From contig JAFIHG010000055.1 of assembly GCA_017848795.1 (NCBI GenBank), positions 1-48,915 on the forward strand: a stretch of DNA of 48,915 bases, read 5' to 3'. The notes under the pieces were generated by a model that saw only the letters and a program-made list of their open reading frames with translations, was not told where the DNA came from and did no database searches. Position numbers and translations under genes: made by a program. The DNA comes from Candidatus Nanopelagicales bacterium. Its GTDB lineage: Bacteria; Actinomycetota; Actinomycetes; S36-B12; CAIYMF01. This document shows positions 1 to 11,880 of the stretch, piece by piece. The stretch's first letter is position 1; the number at the start of each line of letters is the position of its first letter.

Positions 1-3735
<3,735 letters not shown>

Positions 3736-3750
3736 CATCAGAAGACTTCG

Positions 3751-3769
3751 TGCTTCGCGTCCACTGTGC
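3751..3769 (+). promoter_or_regulatory. 3' arm of the 23S rRNA processing stem
   Basis: Pairs with 586-603 over about 18 bp with one bulged base. It lies between the 23S 3' end and 5S, as expected for the pre-23S closing stem. Confidence 0.75.
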
Positions 3770-3811
3770 GGTTCCTGAGATGCGGTCGGGGACGACCCAC
3801 ATCTCCATAGA

Positions 3812-3930
3812 GTTTCGGCGGCCATGTCGAAGGGGAAACGCCCGGCTCCATTCCGAACCCGGAAGCTAAGCCCTTCAGAGCCGATGGTACTGCGCGGGGG
3901 ACCGCGTGGGAGAGCAGGACGCCGCCGGAC
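3812..3930 (+). rRNA. 5S ribosomal RNA
   Basis: About 118 nt beginning GTTTCGGCGGCCATGTCGAA and ending GGACGCCGCCGGA. The 5' GGCGGC and 3' GCCGCC ends pair as helix I. The internal CCGAACCCGGAAGCTAAG block is the conserved loop region of bacterial 5S. It is the last gene of the rrn operon, some 77 nt after 23S. Ends are homology-based estimates. Confidence 0.95.
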
Positions 3931-3940
3931 ATACTTCACG

Positions 3941-3971
3941 AGAAGGGGTCGCCCACCGGGCGGCCCCTTCT
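3941..3971 (+). terminator. rrn operon terminator
   Basis: Two 14-nt arms, AGAAGGGGTCGCCC and GGGCGGCCCCTTCT, pair fully (one T-G wobble) around a 3-nt loop, directly after 5S. There is only a short T run, as is usual for GC-rich actinobacteria. Its position rules out a start codon for the next gene upstream of it. Confidence 0.85.
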
Positions 3972-4007
3972 TGCATTCCGCGCCGCTGCCCATCGCCGGA
4001 GGTTCCG

Positions 4008-5069
4008 TTGGCCGACCAGGACCGCGATCGCAACGGCTCGCGCGGGGAAGGCCCGCGCCGCCGGTTCGCAGCGCGCCCCGCGGGCGGCGAGCCGGACCGG
4101 GACGAGCGCCGCCCACCGCAGCGATCGTCACAGGTGGGCCGTTCTCCGAGCGGCACTGGTCGGCGGGCCGGCGGGCGGCCGGGCGCCGGTGCCGAGCGGC
4201 GGGGCAGCGGGCGCACGTCGCGGGACGGCGACCGGCGTGGTGGGCGGCGTGACGCCGCTTCCGGATCGCGCGCGAGCAAGGACAGCCGGGAACGCCCCGG
4301 TGCACGCCCGAAACCGCGGGAGGGCGTGGGGGGGCCCCCGATCGATCCGGACGTGACGGGACGCGAACTGGATCGAGAGGTGCGCGAGCAGTTGCGCACG
4401 CTCTCGCGTGAGGCGGCCGAGACCGTGGCCCAGCACCTGGTGATGAGTGCCCGGCTTATCGACGAGGACCCGGGGGCCGCGTGGGCCCACGCGCGGACCG
4501 CGGTCGGGCGTGGGGGCCGGCTTGCAGTCGTGCGGGAGGCGGCCGGCATCGCCGCCTACCGTGCGGGCGAGTACGGCGAGGCGCTGGCGCAACTGCGCGC
4601 CGCGCGCCGGCTCTCCGGGTCCGAGGCGTACCTGCCGATCATGGCCGACTGTGAACGGGGTCTGGGCCGTCCCGAACGCGCCCTGGCGCTGGCGGGAGGC
4701 CCGGAGGCCGCAGCGCTCGATCGGGCCGGGCAGGTCGAGTTGCGCATCGTTGCGGCTGGTGCCCGCAGCGACCTCGGCCAGCAGGACGCGGCGCTCGTCA
4801 CGCTGCAGTGCCCGGAGCTCGCGAGCAGCGCACACACCTCCGCATCGGCGCGCGTGAAGTTCGCGTACGCGGATCTGCTCGCGGCGGCCGGACGTGAGGA
4901 CGAGGCGCGCAGCTGGTTCGCCCGCGCTGCCGATGCCGACGTCGCCGACGAGACGGACGCTGCCGCCCGGCTGGTCGCGCTCGGCGGTGCTCCGCGACCC
5001 GGCGACGTCGATGAGGTCGTGTGGATCGACCTCGACGACCAAGGTTCTGCACAGCAGCCCGACCGGTAA
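4008..5069 (+). CDS. Tetratricopeptide-like protein with Arg/Gly-rich N-terminus
   Basis: A 353-aa protein of unknown molecular function. The first ~110 residues are a low-complexity Arg/Gly/Asp/Pro-rich tail. From about residue 115 it becomes a helical, Ala/Leu-rich solenoid with TPR-like pairs (AAYRAGEYGEALAQLRAARR and a later ADLLAAAGREDEARSWF stretch). The frame is open further upstream, to 3906, but that would run through the rrn terminator. The TTG at 4008 has a GGAGG five bases upstream and is chosen. Related TPR proteins sit beside the HAD/SSB-like genes that follow in other actinobacteria, so a scaffold role for this set is plausible but only inferred. There is no signal peptide or membrane segment. 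Confidence 0.75.
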   Translation: MADQDRDRNGSRGEGPRRRFAARPAGGEPDRDERRPPQRSSQVGRSPSGTGRRAGGRPGAGAERRGSGRTSRDGDRRGGRRDAASGSRASKDSRERPGARPKPREGVGGPPIDPDVTGRELDREVREQLRTLSREAAETVAQHLVMSARLIDEDPGAAWAHARTAVGRGGRLAVVREAAGIAAYRAGEYGEALAQLRAARRLSGSEAYLPIMADCERGLGRPERALALAGGPEAAALDRAGQVELRIVAAGARSDLGQQDAALVTLQCPELASSAHTSASARVKFAYADLLAAAGREDEARSWFARAADADVADETDAAARLVALGGAPRPGDVDEVVWIDLDDQGSAQQPDR

Positions 5070-5167
5070 CGCTGTCCACAGCATGCCTGCGCCGCACCTT
5101 CGGTGGCGGCGGCGCGCTGCCAACATCGCAGCGAGCGCGCGAGGTCGCGACAGCGGAGGGAGCAGCG

Positions 5168-5584
5168 ATGAGCAGGTCGAAGACGCACGACGCGCAGGGC
5201 ACTGGCACTGGCACTGGCGGCGGGGGCCGGCCACCGGACGAAGTCCGCAACGAGGTCGTCCTCGTCGGCCGGCTGGCCGCGCCCGGCCAGGAGCGGACCT
5301 TGCCGTCCGGTGACCGCCTCGTGGCCTTCCGGCTCGTCGTGCCGCGACCGCGGCCGGGGCGGACCGCACAGCGACGTGCTAGCGGGGTCGACACGATCGA
5401 CTGCAGCGCCTGGTCGGTCACCGGGCGCAGGCAGGTCCTCGGCTGGGCCACCGGCGACGTCGTCCAGGTGAGCGGCGCGCTGCGCAGGCGCTTCTGGCGC
5501 GGCCCTGGCGGGGCTCCGGCAAGCCGCTACGAAGTCGAGGTGGACCGGGCTCGGCGGGTGCGACGTGCCACCATGGACGGGTGA
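5168..5584 (+). CDS. SSB-like OB-fold protein
   Basis: A 138-aa protein with a single-stranded-DNA-binding OB fold. After a Gly/Thr-rich start come the strand pattern EVVLVGRLAA, then GDRLVAFRLVVPRP, then DTIDCSAWSVTGR, and VVQVSGALRRRFW, which correspond to the beta strands of the SSB core. It is shorter than the housekeeping SSB (usually 150-180 aa), lacks the acidic DDDIPF tail that recruits partner proteins, and is Arg-rich, so it is probably a specialised paralogue rather than the main SSB. The ATG follows a GGAGGG run. Its stop codon overlaps the GTG of the next gene, implying coupled translation. Confidence 0.75.
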   Translation: MSRSKTHDAQGTGTGTGGGGRPPDEVRNEVVLVGRLAAPGQERTLPSGDRLVAFRLVVPRPRPGRTAQRRASGVDTIDCSAWSVTGRRQVLGWATGDVVQVSGALRRRFWRGPGGAPASRYEVEVDRARRVRRATMDG

Positions 5585-7107
5585 TCCGGGAGCCGAGTCG
5601 ACCCGCCGGGGACACGTACGACTGGTTCCGGCGCGCGCGCACGTTGCACGACGAGGGGAACCCGGCCGCGGCCGCCGAGTTGCTCGCGCACGCCGCACAG
5701 CAGGAACCCGCTGCGCGGTCGGTGCGGGAGGCGTGGGCGCGTGCTCTGTACGACTCCAAGCGTTACGAGCAGGCCGCGCAGGAGTTCCTGCAGCTCGTGG
5801 AGCAGGCACCCGACGACCACTACGCGCACTTCGGTGCCGGGATGTCGCTGTGGCGCCTGCAACGGTTCACTGCGGCCAGCGAGCACCTCACGATGGCGGC
5901 TGCGATGCGCCCTGCGCGCACCGAGTACGTCCAGGCGCGCCAGCAGGTCCGGGCGACTCTGGCGGCGCGTGCCGAGGCGGGCATGCCCCTCGACGGGCCG
6001 TTGACCGCGGGGGTAACGGCCGACCCGCCCGCCGCCGTACCCGAGCCCGCACCTTCGCGTGACGACGGCGCAGACGCCGCCGCTCCCGTCCTCACCGCGC
6101 AGGCACTGCACCGCACGTACGACACGGCGCTGCTCGACCTCGACGGCGTCGTGTACCGCGGCGAGCACCCGGTACGCCACGCGGTCAGCTGCATCCGCGC
6201 CGCACGCTCCGCGGGGATGCGGACGGCGTACGTCACGAACAACGCCAGCCGCACCCCGGAGCAGGTCGCGCAGGCGCTGCGCGGCATGGGGCTGGAGTTG
6301 TCGGACGCCGACGTCGTCACCTCCGCCCAGGCCGGTGCGCGCCTCGTCGCCGACCGGGTGGAGGGCGGCGCGCGCGTGCTCGCCGTCGGCGGGCCCGGCG
6401 TCGCGGCGGCGCTGCAGGAGTGCGGCCTGCGGCCGGTCGCGGCCGGCGCGGACGAGGAGCTGGATGTTGCGGCCGTGATGATGGGGTTCGGGCGCGAGGT
6501 GAGCTGGCAGCACCTCGCCGCCGCTTCGTACGCCGTCGCTGCAGGAGCCCTGTTCGTCGCGACCAACACCGACCTCACGTACCCGAGCGCCCGCGGCATC
6601 GCACCGGGCAACGGCACGCTGGTGGCAGCGGTCGTGCACGCGACCGGCCGGGAACCGCTCGTCGCGGGCAAGCCGCACGAGCCGCTGCTGCACTACTCGG
6701 TCGACCGCACCGCAGCGGCCCGCCCGCTCGTCGTCGGGGACCGGTTGGACACCGACATCGAAGCTGCCCACGGGATCGACGCGGCGAGCCTGCTGGTGCT
6801 CACCGGCGTCACCGACGTCCCGACGCTGCTGCACGCCCGCCCAGAGCACCGCCCGACCTACCTCGCGGCGGACCTGCGCGGACTGCTGGCCCGGGGGCGC
6901 ACGCTGCGTACGGACAGCGCGGCTCAGGTCGGCGACGACGGCCGGCTACGGCTCGCGGGACCCACCGAACCGGCCGATCCGCTGCGGCGGCTGCGGGCGG
7001 CGGCCGCCGCATGCTGGGCACACGCCGACACCGGCGGCGCCCCGGCGCTCCCGGACGACGTGCGGGCCGAACTCGAGGCCGACGTGCGCCTCGCCCTCGA
7101 GCACTGA
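5581..7107 (+). CDS. TPR domain fused to HAD-IIA phosphatase
   Basis: A 508-aa two-part protein. Residues ~12-125 are tetratricopeptide repeats (ARALYDSKRYEQAAQEFL, then YAHFGAGMSLWRLQRFTAA). A Pro/Ala linker (~135-175) follows. Residues ~180-450 are a HAD-superfamily IIA hydrolase of the NagD / 4-nitrophenylphosphatase type. All four HAD motifs are visible: DLDG with the nucleophile Asp (186-189), TNN (219-221), the Lys of GKPHEPLL (~363) and GDRLDTDIEAA (~387). It probably dephosphorylates a small phosphometabolite; the substrate is unknown. In many actinobacteria the TPR and HAD parts are separate neighbouring genes, so this looks like a fusion. The GTG start overlaps the preceding stop. 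Confidence 0.85.
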   Translation: MIREPSRPAGDTYDWFRRARTLHDEGNPAAAAELLAHAAQQEPAARSVREAWARALYDSKRYEQAAQEFLQLVEQAPDDHYAHFGAGMSLWRLQRFTAASEHLTMAAAMRPARTEYVQARQQVRATLAARAEAGMPLDGPLTAGVTADPPAAVPEPAPSRDDGADAAAPVLTAQALHRTYDTALLDLDGVVYRGEHPVRHAVSCIRAARSAGMRTAYVTNNASRTPEQVAQALRGMGLELSDADVVTSAQAGARLVADRVEGGARVLAVGGPGVAAALQECGLRPVAAGADEELDVAAVMMGFGREVSWQHLAAASYAVAAGALFVATNTDLTYPSARGIAPGNGTLVAAVVHATGREPLVAGKPHEPLLHYSVDRTAAARPLVVGDRLDTDIEAAHGIDAASLLVLTGVTDVPTLLHARPEHRPTYLAADLRGLLARGRTLRTDSAAQVGDDGRLRLAGPTEPADPLRRLRAAAAACWAHADTGGAPALPDDVRAELEADVRLALEH

Positions 7108-7121
7108 CCACCGGCCGCGGC

Positions 7122-7484
7122 TCACAGGAAGCGGCGCAACTCCAGCAGCACCCATGGGCTCGCCGCGACCCGTACGCGCCCGGTCGCCCACGCCGTGGCG
7201 AAGCCGAGCTTGCCGGCGAGCAGGTCGTGCAGCCGCTGGGAGGTCATGGTGAACCTGGCGTCCGCCTTGGGGGCGGCGCCCACCTCGTACTCCTCGAGGT
7301 CGACGAAGCGTCCGCCCTCCAACCGGGCGTGGAACTCCCGACGCACATCTGTCAGCACGAGCAGCACGGAACGCTCCGGGATCCGCCGACGGGTGTCCTC
7401 GTCGACGGCGGCGAGCCGTCGGTCCAGTTCGGCGACCGCCTCCCGCACCCGGGCGAGGTCCTCGGGCGGTTCCAGCTCGCTCAT
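7122..7484 (-). CDS. SCP2 / sterol-carrier-like domain protein
   Basis: A 120-aa single-domain protein of the SCP2 sterol-transfer type. The fold is suggested by VLLVLTDVRREFHARLEGG, then KADARFTMTSQRLHDLLAG, ending in the helix AWATGRVRVAASPWVLL that commonly closes this domain. It would bind a lipid or other hydrophobic ligand; no catalytic residues are expected. It is encoded against its neighbours and converges on the HAD gene with a 14-bp gap. The ATG at 7484 is preceded by GAGGTGG. A homologue is commonly found near tlyA in actinobacteria. Ligand and role are unknown. Confidence 0.7.
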   Translation of the reverse strand: MSELEPPEDLARVREAVAELDRRLAAVDEDTRRRIPERSVLLVLTDVRREFHARLEGGRFVDLEEYEVGAAPKADARFTMTSQRLHDLLAGKLGFATAWATGRVRVAASPWVLLELRRFL

Positions 7485-7607
7485 CAGCACCACCTCGCGG
7501 AGGCCGTTCGTCCGGCTCGGCGGACGCACGTCTGCCGACGGCACGGTAGCGTTCGAGGCGGACGTGGTCATCGACGGCCGCGCCGCTCGACCGACCGAGG
7601 GGTGAAC

Positions 7608-8138
7608 ATGCTGGACGCGGTACGGGGTTACCTCCAGCTCGCGAGCGGGCTGACCGAGGTCACGCTCAACAAGGCGCGGGAGGTCGCGCAGTCGCTGCTC
7701 TCCGGTGATCTCGCGGCGGTCGTCTCGGAGCGCGACTCGGCCACTGACGCGGCGCGGACCGTCGGTGCGCAGGTGCAGGATCTTGCCGACGACATCGTGA
7801 ACCAGGCGACCGCGAACCGTGAACTGCTCATCGGGCTGATCCGCACCGAGATCGATCGGGCGGCGGGCCGGCTCGGTTTCGTCCGGGAGGAGGAGCTCGC
7901 AGCCCTGCGCCGTCAGGTGCAACGCCTGGAGGAACAGGTCCACGCCCGAGCCGGTGCCGCGGCTCCGGCCCGGCCGGCCGCGCCGCGCAAGGCGCCGGTC
8001 AAGAAGAAGGCGGCACCCGCCGCCCCGTCGGCTGCGAAGAAGGCTGCGAAGAAGGTGCCGGCCACCAAGCGCGCCCCCGGTGTGCCGGGGCCGACGACAC
8101 CGGAGCGCGGATCGCGGCCCGAGCCGCGCGAGCCGTGA
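7608..8138 (+). CDS. Phasin-like coiled-coil protein with Lys/Ala/Pro tail
   Basis: A 176-aa protein. Residues 1-125 are alpha-helical with a heptad pattern (YLQLASGLTEVTLNKAREVA, and later EEELAALRRQVQRLEEQV), like phasin or poly(3-hydroxyalkanoate) synthesis regulators of actinobacteria. Residues ~126-176 are a disordered, basic tail with AAPKK/AAKK repeats resembling histone H1-like tails. The tail could bind DNA or another polyanion; this is inference. ATG 7608 follows GAGGGGTGAAC. It is divergent from the SCP2-like gene (123 bp between starts) and its stop overlaps the GTG of the next gene. Confidence 0.7.
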   Translation: MLDAVRGYLQLASGLTEVTLNKAREVAQSLLSGDLAAVVSERDSATDAARTVGAQVQDLADDIVNQATANRELLIGLIRTEIDRAAGRLGFVREEELAALRRQVQRLEEQVHARAGAAAPARPAAPRKAPVKKKAAPAAPSAAKKAAKKVPATKRAPGVPGPTTPERGSRPEPREP

Positions 8139-8404
8139 ACGGCGAGCAGGTCCGTCCGGGACCGGCCGAAGACCCTGCAACGCACCCAAGTGACTCCGGC
8201 GAGCCACCGGGTGACTGCGCGGAGCAACCCGGCGACGACTTCGCCGACCTCGACGCGGTGCCCGAGTCCGGCGATCCCCGTGTCGACGCCGCGACGGCCC
8301 GGCTCGCCGACCTCAGCGCGCTGCCGCTCGCGGAGCAGCTGCCGGTCTACCAGGACGTCCACCGGCGGTTGCACGGCGTGCTGGCCGACCTCGACGTGAG
8401 CTGA
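8135..8404 (+). CDS. Small acidic protein upstream of tlyA
   Basis: An 89-aa protein of unknown function. The N-terminal half is acidic and disordered (Pro/Glu/Asp/Gly). The C-terminal half is one long amphipathic helix with LPLAEQLPVYQDVHRRLHGV. Similar short proteins occur directly before tlyA in other actinobacteria. The GTG overlaps the stop of the phasin-like gene and the next gene starts 8 bases after its stop, so it is translated as part of the operon. Confidence 0.7.
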   Translation: MNGEQVRPGPAEDPATHPSDSGEPPGDCAEQPGDDFADLDAVPESGDPRVDAATARLADLSALPLAEQLPVYQDVHRRLHGVLADLDVS

Positions 8405-8411
8405 CCCGCCG

Positions 8412-9206
8412 GTGGCCCGCCGCCGCATCGACGCCGAGCTGGTGCGGCGGGGACTGGCACGCAGCCGCGAGCACGCGCAGGCGCTGCTCGACAGCGGGCG
8501 GGTGCTCGTCGCCGGCGTTCCGGCCACCAAACCCGCGACCCAGGTCTCCGGCGAAGTGAGCATCGTCGTGACCGCCGACGACGGCGCGGTCGACTACGTC
8601 TCGCGCGGCGCCCACAAACTGGCCGGCGCTCTGGACGCCCTCGACCTCGACGTGACGGGCCGTCTCGCCCTCGACGCCGGTGCGAGCACCGGCGGTTTCA
8701 CCGACGTGCTGCTGCGCCGCGGCGTACGGGAGGTCCTCGCCGTGGATGTCGGGTACGGCCAGCTCGCCTGGTCGATCCGTACCGATCCCCGCGTCCATGT
8801 GCTCGACCGCACCAACGTGCGCGGCCTCGACGCCGCCGCGCTGCCGTACCGCCCCGACCTGGTGGTCGCGGACCTGTCGTTCATCTCGCTGGCTCTCGTG
8901 CTGCCGGCGCTCGTCGCACTCGCGGCGCCCGATCCCGACCTGCTGCTGCTGGTCAAACCGCAGTTCGAGGTGGGCCGCGAGCGCGTCGGCCGCGGCGGGG
9001 TGGTGCGGGACCCGGCCCTGCGGGCCGAAGCGGTCCGTAAGATCGCCTCGGCCGGTGAGGGCGCCGGGGTGGGGACTCGCGGTGTCGTCGCGAGCCCCCT
9101 GCCGGGGCCGAGCGGGAACGTCGAGTACTTCCTCTGGTTGCGGCGCGGCTCGCCACCGGCGGATCCGGACGACGTACGCCGCGCGATCGAGGAGGGCCCG
9201 CAGTGA
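8412..9206 (+). CDS. tlyA: TlyA family rRNA 2'-O-methyltransferase
   Basis: A 264-aa protein. Residues 1-60 form an S4 RNA-binding domain (RIDAELVRRGLARSREHAQ, SGRVLVAG). The rest is a FtsJ-like methyltransferase with the SAM site LDAGASTGGFTD (87-98) and a downstream VVADLSFIS block. In Mycobacterium TlyA methylates 16S C1409 and 23S C1920 at the ribose 2'-OH and sets capreomycin susceptibility. Full length is as expected. The GTG start lies 8 bp after the previous stop, and the gene overlaps nadK by a GTGA. The tlyA-nadK-recN order is typical of actinobacteria. Confidence 0.95.
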   Translation: MARRRIDAELVRRGLARSREHAQALLDSGRVLVAGVPATKPATQVSGEVSIVVTADDGAVDYVSRGAHKLAGALDALDLDVTGRLALDAGASTGGFTDVLLRRGVREVLAVDVGYGQLAWSIRTDPRVHVLDRTNVRGLDAAALPYRPDLVVADLSFISLALVLPALVALAAPDPDLLLLVKPQFEVGRERVGRGGVVRDPALRAEAVRKIASAGEGAGVGTRGVVASPLPGPSGNVEYFLWLRRGSPPADPDDVRRAIEEGPQ

Positions 9207-10102
9207 GCCGGTCGGTCCTGCTCGTGACGCACGGCGGCCGCCCCGAAGCGGTCGCGCTCGCGGGGCGGGTCGCTGCCTCGTTGACCGGTGCCGGGCTGAC
9301 GGTGCGCGCGCCGGTCGACGACCTGGCAGAGACCGGGCCGATGGAGGTCGACCCGGCCGCCGACCCGGCCGCCGCCTCCGCCGGCTGCGAGCTCGTCGTG
9401 GTGCTGGGCGGCGACGGGACCATCCTGCGCGGTGCCGAGCTCGCCCGGCCGCACGACGTGCCCCTGCTCGGGGTGAACCTGGGCCACGTCGGGTTCCTCG
9501 CCGAGGCGGAGGTGGAACAGGTCGAGGCCGTCGTCGCGGCGATCGTCGAGCGTAAGTGGGCGGTCGAGGAACGCATGACCCTCGGTGTCCAGGCGCGGGT
9601 GGGCACGAAGACCATCGCGGTCGACTGGGCCGTCAACGAGGTCAGCGTCGAGAAGGCGGCCCGCGAGCGCATGCTCGAGGTCGTCCTCGAGGTCGACGAC
9701 CGCCCGCTGTCCCGCTGGGGGTGCGACGGGGTGGTGGTTGCGACCCCGACCGGGTCGACGGCGTACGCGTTCTCGGCCGGCGGCCCGATCGTGTGGCCCG
9801 AGGTCGAGGCGGCGCTGGTCGTGCCGATCAGCGCGCACGCCCTGTTCGCCCGCCCGCTGGTCGTCGCGCCGACCTGCACGGTGGCACTGGAGATCCAGCC
9901 GGCCACCCCCGGCGGCGTGCTCTGGTGCGACGGGCGACGCAGCTACGAGCTGCCGCCGGGCAGCCGGATCGAGGTGTGCCGCGACCCGCGGCCGGTCCGG
10001 CTCGCGCGGCTGCACGCCGCGCCCTTCACCGACCGGCTCGTCGCGAAGTTCGAGCTGCCCGTCCACGGCTGGCGCGGCGCGCGCCGGCGCCGCCCGACAT
10101 GA
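9203..10102 (+). CDS. nadK: NAD kinase
   Basis: A 299-aa ATP/polyphosphate NAD kinase that makes NADP. The signature GGDGT is at residues 69-73, followed by NLGHVGFL (92-99). A later GCDGVVVATPTGSTAYAFSA block contributes to the NAD pocket. Full length. The GTG start overlaps the tlyA stop and its stop shares an ATGA with recN, so the three genes are translationally coupled. Confidence 0.96.
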   Translation: MSRSVLLVTHGGRPEAVALAGRVAASLTGAGLTVRAPVDDLAETGPMEVDPAADPAAASAGCELVVVLGGDGTILRGAELARPHDVPLLGVNLGHVGFLAEAEVEQVEAVVAAIVERKWAVEERMTLGVQARVGTKTIAVDWAVNEVSVEKAARERMLEVVLEVDDRPLSRWGCDGVVVATPTGSTAYAFSAGGPIVWPEVEAALVVPISAHALFARPLVVAPTCTVALEIQPATPGGVLWCDGRRSYELPPGSRIEVCRDPRPVRLARLHAAPFTDRLVAKFELPVHGWRGARRRRPT

Positions 10103-11880
10103 TCGAGCAGATCCGGATCCAGGGACTCGGCGTCATCGCCGACGCGGTCCTCGAGCCGCACCCCGGGTTCACCGCGCTCACCGGGGAGACCGGCGCCGGC
10201 AAGACGATGGTGCTCAGCGGCCTGGACCTGCTGCTCGGCGGCCAGGCGGAGACCGGTCTGGTGCGCTCGACCAGCACCGGACAGGACGGGGCCGGCGGCC
10301 GCGCCGAGGTCGAGGGGGTCTTCGTCGTCCCTGCTGACGGCGCGGCGGCCGTCCGCGTGCGCGAGGCAGGGGGCGAGCTCGACGACGGCACGCTGCTCGT
10401 GGCGCGTACGGTCAGTGCCCAGGGCCGCAGCCGGGCGTACGCCGGTGGGCGCACCGTGCCGGCAGCGCTGCTCGCGCAGCTGGCCCCGGACCTCGTCGCG
10501 GTGCACTCGCAGAGCCAGCAGTTGCGCCTGCTGCAGCCGGCCGCGGCGCGCGAGGCCCTGGACCGGTACGGCGGCGCAACGGTCGCCGAACCGTACGCCG
10601 CGTACCGCTCCGCCTGGGACGCGCTGCGTGCGGTCCGCAGCGAACTCGCCTCCGTCGTGGACTCCGCGCGCGAACGGTTGCGGGAGGCCGACCTGCTGCG
10701 GCACGGGCTGCAGGAGATCGCCGCCGTCGAGCCGGTGCCCGGTGAGGACGAGGCGCTGCGCGCCGAGGCTGAGCGGCTCGCGCACGCGGAGGCGCTGCGT
10801 ACGGCCGCCGCGACGGCGCACGCCCAGCTCAACCGCGACGACGCGTACGCCTCCCACCCCGATGTGGCCACCCTGCTCGGGTCGGCCCGTCATGCGCTCG
10901 ACGGGCAGCGCGCGTACGACCCGGCGCTGGCCCGGCTCGCGGACCGGGCGGCCGAGCTCGGCGCGCTCGCTGCCGATCTGGCCACCGACCTCGCCACGTA
11001 TACCGCCGCCGTCGAGACCGACCCGGCGCGGCTGGCCGCGGTCGAGGAACGGCGCGCCGCCCTGCTGGGGCTGCTGCGCCGTTACGGCGACTCGCTCGAC
11101 GAGGTGCTCACCTGGGCCGAGACGGCGGCCGCCCGGCTCGCCGAGCTCGACGGTGACGACGACCGCATCGCGGCCTTGCAAGACGAGGAGCGCACGCTCT
11201 GTGCGCGGCTCGCCGAGCACGGCGCTGCACTGGGCGCAGCGCGCGCCGCCGCCGCGGAACGGTTCGGGCCGGCGGTGAGCGCGGAGCTCGCGGCGCTGGC
11301 CATGCCGCACGCCACCCTGCAGGTCGCGCTGCGGCCCCGGGAGGAACCCGGTCCGCACGGCCAGGAGGACGTCGAGCTGCTGCTGACCCCGCACACCGGT
11401 GCGGAGCCCGGACCGCTCGGGGTCGTCGCGTCCGGTGGTGAGCGTTCCCGGCTGATGCTCGCCATCGAGGTGGTGCTCGCCGGCTCGCAGCCGGTGCCGG
11501 CGATGGTGTTCGACGAGGTGGACGCCGGTATCGGCGGGCGGGCCGCGGTCGAGGTCGGGCGGCGGCTGGCCCGCTTGGCCCGCACCACGCAGGTGCTGGT
11601 CGTGACGCACCTGCCGCAGGTCGCCGCGTTCGCGGATCTGCAGGTGGTGGTCGAGAAGGCCGCCGACGGCGGCGTGACCCGTTCCGGGCTGCATCCCGTG
11701 CAGGGCCGCGACCGGGTGCGCGAACTGGCCCGGATGCTGGCCGGCCTCGACGAGTCCCGTACCGCGGCCGAGCACGCCAAGGAACTGCTCGCGCTCGCCG
11801 AGCAGGAGCGCGCGCAGCCGCGCGCGTCCGCCCGGCGCAGCACGACACGCAAGATGACGACGACAAGGAGGACCTCGTGA
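10099..11880 (+). CDS. recN: DNA repair protein RecN
   Basis: A 593-aa SMC-like ATPase of double-strand-break repair. Walker A GETGAGKT lies at residues 29-36. A long Ala/Glu/Arg-rich coiled coil occupies ~150-430 with a central turn. The ABC signature SGGERSRL and the Walker B segment VFDEVDAGIGG are in the C-terminal head. The ATG overlaps the nadK stop. The C-terminus ends in a short basic, Thr/Arg-rich tail. Open frame upstream of 10099 is a shadow of nadK. Confidence 0.95.
   Translation: MIEQIRIQGLGVIADAVLEPHPGFTALTGETGAGKTMVLSGLDLLLGGQAETGLVRSTSTGQDGAGGRAEVEGVFVVPADGAAAVRVREAGGELDDGTLLVARTVSAQGRSRAYAGGRTVPAALLAQLAPDLVAVHSQSQQLRLLQPAAAREALDRYGGATVAEPYAAYRSAWDALRAVRSELASVVDSARERLREADLLRHGLQEIAAVEPVPGEDEALRAEAERLAHAEALRTAAATAHAQLNRDDAYASHPDVATLLGSARHALDGQRAYDPALARLADRAAELGALAADLATDLATYTAAVETDPARLAAVEERRAALLGLLRRYGDSLDEVLTWAETAAARLAELDGDDDRIAALQDEERTLCARLAEHGAALGAARAAAAERFGPAVSAELAALAMPHATLQVALRPREEPGPHGQEDVELLLTPHTGAEPGPLGVVASGGERSRLMLAIEVVLAGSQPVPAMVFDEVDAGIGGRAAVEVGRRLARLARTTQVLVVTHLPQVAAFADLQVVVEKAADGGVTRSGLHPVQGRDRVRELARMLAGLDESRTAAEHAKELLALAEQERAQPRASARRSTTRKMTTTRRTS

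Noticed and set aside
4128..6849. Long minus-strand frames (over 400 codons) opposite the TPR, SSB-like and HAD genes
   Set aside because: They are antisense shadows caused by high GC in third positions; they are Arg/Ala-rich, without motifs, while the plus strand encodes recognisable domains.
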